Source: Rhizobium sp. LCM 4573 (GTDB taxonomy: Bacteria; Pseudomonadota; Alphaproteobacteria; Rhizobiales; Rhizobiaceae). Taken from it: DNA of 21,034 bases. Shown here piece by piece: positions 15,053 to 21,034 of the stretch (the first letter of the stretch is position 1; each line of letters begins with the position of its first letter). The stretch spans positions 110,868 through 131,901 of the forward strand of contig NZ_MDDW01000028.1 of NCBI RefSeq assembly GCF_001854865.1, written 5' to 3'. Under the pieces are notes generated by a model. It had not been told where the DNA came from and did no database searches. It saw only the letters and a list, made by a program, of their open reading frames with translations. Position numbers and translations under genes: made by a program.

Positions 15053-15906
15053 TGGGTACGCCCGATGAAATCCCGCATGAGGGGCGCTGCCGGAGCCGAA
15101 TGCGTCTCCAGCAGCAGGTGGCCGGCGTCCAGGATATGGGCTTCCATTCTTGGCAGGTCCCGCATCCAGGACAGGGTCTCCTCAAGCTCGAAATAGGGAT
15201 CGTGCCTTCCCCAGATCATCAGGGCAGGTGGCTGCCGGCGCCTCAGATATTCGGCGAGAGTGTCGAACCGGGCGATATAGTTCCCATAGTCCCTGAGCAG
15301 CGCGAGCTGTGTCTCCATCCGGCCGGGCAGGCACATCACCCGCCAGTCCTCCTCCCACCTTTCAGGCGATATGCGGGCCGCAAGGTCCGGTGGCACATGC
15401 GCGATATACTGGTCGCGCGTGCCCTCGAATGTCAGATGCGCCGTTGCCGCCGCCGTGTTTTCCGGGGTGGGGTGAGCCCAGAAGGCCTTGGTTTCCGCCC
15501 ATCCGGGACCGTGGCCGGTCAGATAGGCGTTTGCGTTCTGAACGATAAGGCCGAGGACCTTTTCCGGCGCCTGCATGGCGATGTGGAAGCCGACGGGTGC
15601 CCCGTAGTCATGCAGGTAGATATAACGTGGCTCAATCGCCAGATGGTCCATGAGTTCCGAGATGGCGCCGCCGAAGGCGGCAAACGAGACTGTCGGCAGA
15701 ACGTCGGACTCGCCGAACCCGGGCAAGTCGGGCGCGATCAGGTAGGCGTCCTTCGATAGTTCCGACATGACGTCCTCGAACATCCGCGCGGAATTCGGAA
15801 GTCCATGCAGAAGCAGCACGGCGGGCCTGGACGCCTCGCCCGCGGCGAGAAAGGATAACTCCGCGCCGTTGGACAGACGATATCGCTGCCGGGTCACAGT
15901 GCCCAT
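15028..15906 (-). CDS. Alpha/beta-fold hydrolase with aspartate nucleophile
   Basis: A 292-aa cytosolic enzyme of the epoxide hydrolase/haloalkane dehalogenase branch of the alpha/beta hydrolases. Seen: HG oxyanion motif LLHGLPNS (33-40), nucleophile elbow LHDYGAP with D100, acid D236 in WGRHDPYF and catalytic H263 in DAGHLLLETH. An Asp rather than Ser nucleophile argues against a plain esterase. The residue after it is Tyr, whereas haloalkane dehalogenases and many epoxide hydrolases have Trp; the substrate is unknown. The ATG at 15906 is preferred over one at 15942 because GGAGAGGAG lies 7 nt before it. The last codons (KREDAG and stop) form an arm of the terminator shared with aspS. Confidence 0.9.
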   Translation of the reverse strand: MGTVTRQRYRLSNGAELSFLAAGEASRPAVLLLHGLPNSARMFEDVMSELSKDAYLIAPDLPGFGESDVLPTVSFAAFGGAISELMDHLAIEPRYIYLHDYGAPVGFHIAMQAPEKVLGLIVQNANAYLTGHGPGWAETKAFWAHPTPENTAAATAHLTFEGTRDQYIAHVPPDLAARISPERWEEDWRVMCLPGRMETQLALLRDYGNYIARFDTLAEYLRRRQPPALMIWGRHDPYFELEETLSWMRDLPRMEAHILDAGHLLLETHSAPAAPLMRDFIGRTQKKREDAG

Positions 15907-15971
15907 GTCCGGTCTCCTCTCCTGATCCATCTGATCGCCCAAATTCGCAAGCGCGGGTAACGTTCCAGGGG

Positions 15972-16000
15972 ATGCTACTCATACTGGCGTACGCCCTCAA
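15972..16000 (-). promoter_or_regulatory. Candidate promoter of the hydrolase gene
   Basis: On the minus strand TTGAGG (16000-15995) and TAGCAT (15977-15972) are separated by 17 bp and lie 66 bp before the ATG at 15906. Both hexamers are imperfect matches to the sigma-70 consensus. Confidence 0.35.
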
Positions 16001-16116
16001 CGCCGGAGATTGTGCGGCCGCTGAAAATGTCACGGAAATTTCGTCTTCGGTTGAGCTTTGTTTAAGGCCTTCAGAGGCAGTTGTGGCTTCGATTTTCGAA
16101 TAAGCGGAGTTGGATA

Positions 16117-18246
16117 TTGTCTCTCTTTTCCAATCTCAGGATTTCCCATCGCGTCATGATGCTGGCCGTCGTGGCGCTCGCCGGCATCCTCGCCATCGCG
16201 GCGATTTTCTTCGGGCAGCGCCGGGTCGAAGCCGAGTTCCGCGCCGCAGCCGATCACCTGACGCAGCGCGAGGCGGATGTCGCCCGCATGAGCGCCGGGC
16301 TTCGCGACAGCCTGCTCTGGGAACAGGATTTTCTCCTGAACAAGGATCTTGCCTCGGTCGGCAAATTCAAGGCTGCTGTCGGGGAGGCGCGCACTGTGCT
16401 GGATGCCCTGCAGGCCTCCGCCGATGAGAGGCTCGCCGCCGACCTTGATCGCCTGGCGAGAGGCCTCGACAGCTACGAGGCGGATTTTGAGCTGCTTGTG
16501 CGCAACAACGAGGAATTGGGGCTCGATCAGGATGGCGGGTTGGAAGGCGCCATGCGCGGAGCCGTCCATTCCATCGAGGGTCAGCTTCAGAGCGTCGAAG
16601 ATGCGGAAATCCGCGCCAGCATGCTGATGATGCGCCGTCACGAGAAGGATTTCATCCTGAGGCGCGATCCCTCCTATATGGAGAAACATTCGGGCGAGGC
16701 CGAGAGCTTCACCGCTCTGGTCAAGAAGGCTTTCCGCCCCGGTGCGCAGCGCACCCGCGTTCTCGATGCGCTCGAGGTCTACCGGAGCGCCTTCCGGTTC
16801 TATGCGGAAGCGAGCCTGCGGGACGCCGAAGCGCGGCTCAAGGTCTCGGCGGGCTATCGCGCCATCGAGCCGGTCGTGGCGAACGTCCTGGCAAGCAATG
16901 CAGCGGAGAAAGCCGCGACCCTTGCGGAAAACCAGAAGGTCGCGGAGCGCAATCTTCTGATCGTCGCCGGCTTGCTGATCGGTGCCGTCGCCATTCTTCT
17001 CGCCGGCGTCTGGGTGATCGGCAGGTCGATCACCCGTCCCATCCTGGCGGTAACCGGTGCGATGCGCCGGCTTGCCGGCGGCGAACTCGACATTGCGGTA
17101 CCGGCGCGCGGGCAGCGCAACGAATTCGGGGCCATGGCCAATGCGCTCGAGGTCTTCCAGCAATCGGCGCTCGCCAACCGCCGCCTGGAAGAGGAGGCCG
17201 CGGAAGTGCGCGTAAGAGCCGAAAGCGAGCGCCTGCGCATGCAGGCGGCGGCGGAAGCGGATGCCCGGGAAAAGCTCGTTCAGGCGACCGGCGGCCTTGC
17301 CGCCGGTTTGCGCCGCCTGGCCGAGGGAGACCTGTCCTTCCAGTTGACGGAACCCTTCGCACCCGATTTCGAGGCGCTTCGCGCCGACCTCAACCAGACG
17401 CTCCGCCAGCTTGCGGGCGTCATGCGTGAGATCGTCGGCTCAAGCCAGTCGATCGACGGCGGCAGCCGGGAAATCAGCCAGAGCGTCGGCGATCTGGCGC
17501 GCCGGACCGAAAGCCAGGCCGCCTCGCTGGAGGAGGCTGCGGCGGCACTTGATGAGATCACCGCGAATGTGGCGAGCGCGGCGGAACGCGCCCGCGAAGC
17601 CCGCGAGGCGGCAAGGCAGGCGGATGAAAGCGCGGCGCGCACCAGCACTCTCGTCGGAGAGACCGTCAGCGCCATGCAGCGCATCGAGCAGTCCTCGGAA
17701 CGGATCTCCAGCATCATCGGCGTGATCGATGGCATTGCTTTCCAGACGAACCTCCTGGCTCTCAATGCCGGCGTAGAGGCCGCGCGGGCGGGGGAGGCCG
17801 GTCGCGGCTTCGCTGTGGTCGCTCACGAGGTCAGGGAGCTGGCGCAGCGTTCGGCCGCTGCTGCCCGCGAGATCAAGCAACTCATTCAGGGCTCGGCGGC
17901 GGAGGTGAAGGAGGGTGTCCGCTCGGTGCGCGATACTGGCGTGGCGCTGGAGGAGATCAGCACCCGTATCCGCTCGATCAACACGCAGATGGAAGCGATT
18001 GCGCTTGCCGCGCGCGAACAGTCGCTCGGCCTCGGAGAGGTGAACACCGCCGTCAATACCATGGAGCAGGGCACCCAGCGCAATGCGGCCATGGTAGAAG
18101 AGAACAATGCCGCCAGCGCCATGCTGGCGGAACAGGCGGCCCACTTGCGCGAACTGGTCTCGATGTTCCGGCTGGAGGCTGAGGCGCCGGCCCTGGCGGA
18201 AAGGATCGTTAAGCCTCTCCCGCGCGTCGCCAATGGCCGTCCGTGA
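16117..18246 (+). CDS. Methyl-accepting chemotaxis protein with HBM-type sensor
   Basis: A 709-aa transmembrane chemoreceptor that signals through CheA/CheW to the flagellar motor. Seen: TM1 at about 13-32, an all-helical periplasmic region of about 245 residues, TM2 at about 279-302, a HAMP domain ([22 protein letters not shown]), a second HAMP-like unit near 390-440 ([11 protein letters not shown]), and a cytoplasmic coiled-coil with the conserved tip [21 protein letters not shown] split near 539-560. The periplasmic stretch [20 protein letters not shown] resembles the helical bimodular (HBM) sensor, which in McpS binds TCA-cycle acids. There is no C-terminal CheR-binding pentapeptide. The TTG start at 16117 is chosen because CGGAG lies exactly 7 nt upstream and the product begins [13 protein letters not shown], as in relatives; the first in-frame ATG is at 16156. 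Confidence 0.92.
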   Translation: MSLFSNLRISHRVMMLAVVALAGILAIAAIFFGQRRVEAEFRAAADHLTQREADVARMSAGLRDSLLWEQDFLLNKDLASVGKFKAAVGEARTVLDALQASADERLAADLDRLARGLDSYEADFELLVRNNEELGLDQDGGLEGAMRGAVHSIEGQLQSVEDAEIRASMLMMRRHEKDFILRRDPSYMEKHSGEAESFTALVKKAFRPGAQRTRVLDALEVYRSAFRFYAEASLRDAEARLKVSAGYRAIEPVVANVLASNAAEKAATLAENQKVAERNLLIVAGLLIGAVAILLAGVWVIGRSITRPILAVTGAMRRLAGGELDIAVPARGQRNEFGAMANALEVFQQSALANRRLEEEAAEVRVRAESERLRMQAAAEADAREKLVQATGGLAAGLRRLAEGDLSFQLTEPFAPDFEALRADLNQTLRQLAGVMREIVGSSQSIDGGSREISQSVGDLARRTESQAASLEEAAAALDEITANVASAAERAREAREAARQADESAARTSTLVGETVSAMQRIEQSSERISSIIGVIDGIAFQTNLLALNAGVEAARAGEAGRGFAVVAHEVRELAQRSAAAAREIKQLIQGSAAEVKEGVRSVRDTGVALEEISTRIRSINTQMEAIALAAREQSLGLGEVNTAVNTMEQGTQRNAAMVEENNAASAMLAEQAAHLRELVSMFRLEAEAPALAERIVKPLPRVANGRP

Positions 18247-18338
18247 CTGCGCGGAAGAGCCATGGCCGAAAATGGTCTTGGGGAACTTTCTCCGCGGGCG
18301 GAGGTTCGGACGCCAGCAGAAGCGTGAGGAGAAAGAAG

Positions 18339-18659
18339 ATGCGCAAGACACTGTTGGCCGCTGCGGCGCTGATGACCCTTTCGGGCATCGCCTATGCCCA
18401 GACGACGGTTATTACCAAGGATCCGGCCGTCACCGGCTCGACCACGGTCACCCTGCCGGGCGAAGTCCGGACCTACATCATGGAGCACGAGGTTCCCTCG
18501 GTCGCCTACGAGGGCGAAGTCGTTGTCGGCTCGACGCTGCCTGATTCCGTGGAAATCCACCAGGTGGAGGGCCATAACGACTACGCCTACACGGTGGTCA
18601 ACGAGCGCCGCGTGGTCGTCAATCCTCAGACCCGTGCCGTCATCCAGGTTCTGGAGTGA
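18339..18659 (+). CDS. DUF1236 family secreted protein
   Basis: A 106-aa exported protein. Residues 1-20 (MRKTLLAAAALMTLSGIAYA) are a Sec signal peptide. The mature part carries the DUF1236 pattern, common in rhizobia and relatives and of unknown function: EVVVGSTLPDSVEIHQV, then YAYTVVNERRVVVNPQTRAVIQVLE split over residues 80-106. An AGGAG lies 7 nt before the ATG at 18339, a strong site. It follows the chemoreceptor on the same strand after 92 bp, with a GC-rich dyad (CTCCGC/GCGGAG, 18290-18303) between; co-transcription is possible but there is no functional link. A large hairpin follows 6 bp after the stop. Confidence 0.88.
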   Translation: MRKTLLAAAALMTLSGIAYAQTTVITKDPAVTGSTTVTLPGEVRTYIMEHEVPSVAYEGEVVVGSTLPDSVEIHQVEGHNDYAYTVVNERRVVVNPQTRAVIQVLE

Positions 18660-18665
18660 TCCGAG

Positions 18666-18699
18666 CGGAGCGCAGGTCGAACCTCCTGCCTGCGCTCCG
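18666..18699 (+). terminator. Large hairpin after DUF1236, anti-Shine-Dalgarno loop
   Basis: CGGAGCGCAGG (18666-18676) pairs perfectly with CCTGCGCTCCG (18689-18699), an 11-bp stem. The 12-nt loop TCGAACCTCCTG contains ACCTCCT, complementary to a full Shine-Dalgarno. No T-run follows (GCCCGCAAAAGG), so it is either a weak terminator or the end of a regulatory 3'UTR RNA. Confidence 0.5.
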
Positions 18700-18711
18700 G
18701 CCCGCAAAAGG

Positions 18712-18739
18712 TTGCGCCCCCGCATCATCCCCTTTATAG
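18712..18739 (+). promoter_or_regulatory. Candidate promoter of the SulP transporter gene
   Basis: TTGCGC (18712-18717) and TTATAG (18734-18739) are separated by 16 bp in the 218-bp region before the SulP gene. TTATAG is a fair -10; the -35 matches only in its TTG. Downstream are overlapping weak inverted repeats (CTCAC/GTGAG and ACCTGGG/CCCGGGT, 18747-18774). Confidence 0.35.
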
Positions 18740-18877
18740 AACGGCTACTCACAAGGACCTGGGTGAGATTCCCGGGTGGCTCTTCTGGCCGCCGATCCGC
18801 CAGACAACGCAAGGCATCGATAGATCCACAGCCGCGACCTTACCCGGCCGATGCGTCCTTTTGCGAAAAATCCAGAT

Positions 18878-20365
18878 ATGAACCGTCTTTCCATTTACAA
18901 GCGCGAATGGTTTTCCAACATTCGTGCCGATATTCTTTCAGGCATCGTCGTCGCCCTCGCTCTCATTCCCGAAGCGATCGGCTTTTCGGTCATCGCCGGC
19001 GTCGATCCCAAGGTCGGCCTGTTCGCCTCCTTCGCGATCGCCTGCGTTTCGGCCTTCACGGGCGGCCGGCCGGGCATGATCTCCGCAGCAACGGCTGCCA
19101 CGGCCGTGCTGATGGTCACGCTGGTCCGCGATCATGGGCTGCAGTATCTTTTCGCCGCCACGCTGCTGATGGGCCTTCTGCAGATACTGGCGGGCTTCGC
19201 CAAGCTCGGCCGCGTCATGCGCTTCGTCTCCAAATCGGTAATGACCGGCTTCGTGAATGCGCTGGCGATCCTCATCTTCATGGCGCAGCTGCCGGAATTG
19301 ATCGGCGTGCCCGTAAAGACCTATGTCATGATCGCTGCGGGTCTCGCGATCATTTATCTCTTTCCGCGCGTCACAAAGGCCATTCCGTCGCCTTTGGTCG
19401 CGATCGCGGTTCTCACCGGCGTTTCGGTCTTTCTCGGCATGGATATCCGCACCGTCGGCGATCTCGGCGAATTGCCGTCGGCGCTGCCTGTTTTCGCGTT
19501 GCCGGCCGTTCCGCTGACCTGGGAAACGCTGCAGATCATCTTCCCCTATTCGCTGGCGCTTGCCGCTGTGGGCCTGCTCGAATCCCTGCTGACGGCCAAG
19601 ATCGTCGACGACATGACCGATACGACAAGTAACAAGAGTCAGGAATGTGTGGGGCAGGGCCTCGGCAACATCGCCTCCAGCCTGATCGGCGGCATGGGTG
19701 GCTGTGCCATGATCGGCCAGTCGGTCATCAATGTTTCGTCGGGCGGCCGCGGAAGGCTTTCCACCTTCGTGGCTGGGGCGTTCCTGCTCTTCCTCATCCT
19801 GGTGCTGGATGATCTCGTCCGCATCATCCCGATGGCCGCTCTGGTGGCGGTGATGATCATGGTCTCGATCGGCACCTTCTCGTGGCGCTCGATCCGTGAC
19901 CTTCGCCATAATCCGCTGCCGTCCTCAATCGTCATGCTGGCGACGGTCATCACCGTCGTGGCGACCCACGACCTCGCCAAGGGCGTGCTCGTCGGCGTGC
20001 TTCTTTCGGGCGTCTTCTTCGCCGGCAAGGTCGCGCGCCTGTTCCATGTCCGCTCGGAATCCACCGAAGATGGAACCACGCGCATCTATCACGTGGATGG
20101 ACAGATATTCTTCGCCTCGACCGAAAGCCTCGTGAAGTCCTTCGATTTCGAGGAGGCCGTGAAGAAGGTCGTGATCGACGTCACCGAAGCCCATTTATGG
20201 GATATCTCGGCCGTTGGCGCCCTTGATGACGTCGTGCTGAAATTCCGCCGTCGCGGCGTCGAGGTCACCGTGCGCGGCGTCAACGAGGCGAGCGCCAGCA
20301 TGATCGACCGCTTCGCTCTGCACGACAAGGAACATGCGGCTTTCGCGCCATCCACCGGCCATTGA
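18878..20365 (+). CDS. SulP-family inorganic anion transporter with STAS domain
   Basis: A 495-aa inner-membrane protein. SulP transporters move sulfate, bicarbonate or other anions, typically by proton or sodium symport or by exchange. Seen: the start [21 protein letters not shown], SulP helix 1 signature [37 protein letters not shown] (helix 3 substrate site), and the conserved [19 protein letters not shown] and [20 protein letters not shown] (helix 8-10 region). A cytosolic STAS domain spans about 405-495 ([21 protein letters not shown]). Substrate cannot be told from sequence. The ATG at 18878 is preferred because relatives begin near RLSxYKREW; an in-frame ATG at 18851 adds nine residues, and neither has a good Shine-Dalgarno. 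It converges with the next gene at a shared terminator. Confidence 0.92.
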   Translation: MNRLSIYKREWFSNIRADILSGIVVALALIPEAIGFSVIAGVDPKVGLFASFAIACVSAFTGGRPGMISAATAATAVLMVTLVRDHGLQYLFAATLLMGLLQILAGFAKLGRVMRFVSKSVMTGFVNALAILIFMAQLPELIGVPVKTYVMIAAGLAIIYLFPRVTKAIPSPLVAIAVLTGVSVFLGMDIRTVGDLGELPSALPVFALPAVPLTWETLQIIFPYSLALAAVGLLESLLTAKIVDDMTDTTSNKSQECVGQGLGNIASSLIGGMGGCAMIGQSVINVSSGGRGRLSTFVAGAFLLFLILVLDDLVRIIPMAALVAVMIMVSIGTFSWRSIRDLRHNPLPSSIVMLATVITVVATHDLAKGVLVGVLLSGVFFAGKVARLFHVRSESTEDGTTRIYHVDGQIFFASTESLVKSFDFEEAVKKVVIDVTEAHLWDISAVGALDDVVLKFRRRGVEVTVRGVNEASASMIDRFALHDKEHAAFAPSTGH

Positions 20366-20372
20366 AAAAAGA

Positions 20373-20400
20373 AAGCCCCCGCAAGTGATTGCGGGGGCTT
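20373..20400. terminator. Bidirectional intrinsic terminator
   Basis: AAGCCCCCGCAA (20373-20384) pairs perfectly with TTGCGGGGGCTT (20389-20400) around GTGA. Upstream is GAAAAAAGAA, which reads as a T-rich tail on the minus strand, so it is strong for the convergent gene ending at 20430. The plus-strand tail (ATTGATTC) is weaker. Confidence 0.9.
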
Positions 20401-20429
20401 ATTGATTCAAACTCTCTGGCAGAGGCAGC

Positions 20430-21034
20430 CTATTCGTTCGCCGTTACCGTGACGCCGAGGACCTCCGGCAGAGTGTTCGGCGCACCCATCGCCGCTCCCA
20501 TGATCATCGGGAAGGGGACCGGTTTTTCCGGCTTCGCGCTGATCGTCAGTTTTTGCGGATTGTCGATATAGGTGTTGATCGCCGAGCTCACCATGTTCTG
20601 CAGCGCGGGCACGTTCAGCTGCGCCAGCATAAGCGGCGCCATGGCCTTCACCATCTGCGCCATGTCCTTGCCGGAGACGCCCTGCTGCTTGCCGGCAAAG
20701 TCGAGCGCGCGCCCGGTGATGCCGGCATCCTCGAAACGGATTTCGGCGCTGTTGAAGGTAAGCTGCTGCATCAGCCCCAGCATGGCGAGGTTCGCCGCCT
20801 GCTGGGCCTCCTCCTTGTTGGGGTTTGCCTCCATGGCCGCTGTCGTTTCCTGAACGGATTTCAGGAACTGGAGCGTGTAGCCGGAGAAGCTGAAGGGGAA
20901 ATCGAGCTTGCCGACATTGGCGAAATCCACCGTGTATTCGGTGATCTCGAGCGTGCCCGGCGCGAGTTCCCAGCGGCCTGCCAGGTTCACTTTGCCGTCG
21001 AGCGTGGTAACTCGAAGCTCATTGACGGCCTCTT
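20430..21034 (-). CDS. Protein of unknown function, C-terminal part only
   Basis: The frame is open to the right window edge, so the 201 residues seen are the C-terminal part of a longer protein; a GTG at 20990 is an internal codon rather than the start. I recognise no family. The visible part is rich in beta-type segments early on (VNLAGRWELAPGTLEITEYTV), then holds helical, glutamine/alanine-rich stretches (ANPNKEEAQQAANLAMLGLMQQ) and NMVSSAINTYIDNPQKLTIS, ending with TLPEVLGVTVTANE. No cysteines or membrane helices are seen in this portion. A repeated-strand lipid-binding or periplasmic scaffold is conceivable but unproven. It ends at a strong terminator shared with the SulP gene. Confidence 0.75.
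   Translation of the reverse strand, partial: EAVNELRVTTLDGKVNLAGRWELAPGTLEITEYTVDFANVGKLDFPFSFSGYTLQFLKSVQETTAAMEANPNKEEAQQAANLAMLGLMQQLTFNSAEIRFEDAGITGRALDFAGKQQGVSGKDMAQMVKAMAPLMLAQLNVPALQNMVSSAINTYIDNPQKLTISAKPEKPVPFPMIMGAAMGAPNTLPEVLGVTVTANE

Noticed and set aside
13119..15185. 688-codon open frame on the minus strand across aspS
   Set aside because: Mirror frame of a clear, motif-complete AspRS in high-GC DNA; low-complexity Asp/Glu/Arg/Leu-rich translation without any domain.
18290..18303. CTCCGC/GCGGAG dyad as a terminator after the chemoreceptor gene
   Set aside because: Loop of only two bases and no T-run; more likely a chance GC-rich dyad.
18747..18774. Overlapping inverted repeats before the SulP gene as a riboswitch
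   Set aside because: Short, imperfect stems with no resemblance to a known riboswitch class.
1..21034. Insertion sequences, CRISPR arrays, tRNA or rRNA genes, phage genes
   Set aside because: No transposase-like protein, terminal repeats, spaced repeat arrays or cloverleaf sequences were seen on either strand by reading.

Overview
The window is GC-rich, densely coded chromosomal DNA whose gene content points to an alphaproteobacterium of the order Hyphomicrobiales (Rhizobiales), most likely Rhizobiaceae (Rhizobium/Agrobacterium/Shinella-like). The evidence is the purM - perM-type permease - hdaA - ppk - ppx order, an HdaA-type DnaA homologue, an AspRS with the histidine typical of non-discriminating enzymes, and a DUF1236 protein. 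This assignment is inference from protein character; no rRNA or tRNA gene is present.

Layout. 1-1037 (minus) is purM, cut at its 3' end by the window edge. A plus-strand block follows: AI-2E/PerM-family permease (1222-2403), hdaA (2400-3107, ATGA overlap), ppk (3170-5362) and ppx (5368-6888, 5 bp after ppk). Three tandem 11-bp units resembling a PhoB box lie between the hdaA stop and the ppk start. So the polyphosphate kinase/phosphatase pair may have its own phosphate-responsive promoter inside a larger replication/purine neighbourhood. From 6889 to about 10503 the content looks accessory: a small secreted protein with its own strong terminator, a secreted esterase-like phytase-family protein (minus), an AraC regulator (minus) and a divergent DUF2000 gene whose ATG overlaps the regulator's ATG, then a small three-helix membrane protein (minus).

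Housekeeping genes resume with rnd (RNase D, minus), preceded on the same strand by a YcaD-like MFS transporter, and aspS (plus, 13209-14996). Upstream of aspS are a hairpin and three 10-bp-phased GACAAG repeats, the last overlapping a TTGACA hexamer. aspS ends at a long hairpin terminator that also contains the stop codon of a convergent alpha/beta hydrolase (15028-15906, minus). Then come an HBM-type chemoreceptor starting at TTG (16117-18246), a DUF1236 secreted protein (18339-18659) followed by a hairpin with an anti-Shine-Dalgarno loop, a SulP/STAS anion transporter (18878-20365), a bidirectional terminator, and the C-terminal part of an unrecognised conserved-looking protein (minus, open at the right edge).

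I see no mobile element, CRISPR array, tRNA, rRNA or clear new multi-gene system. No gene-free stretch exceeds 300 bases; the longest (6889-7157) holds a palindrome and two hairpins. The items most worth checking are regulatory: the candidate PhoB box of ppk, the phased repeats of aspS, the overlapping divergent starts of araC/DUF2000, and the anti-SD hairpin after DUF1236.
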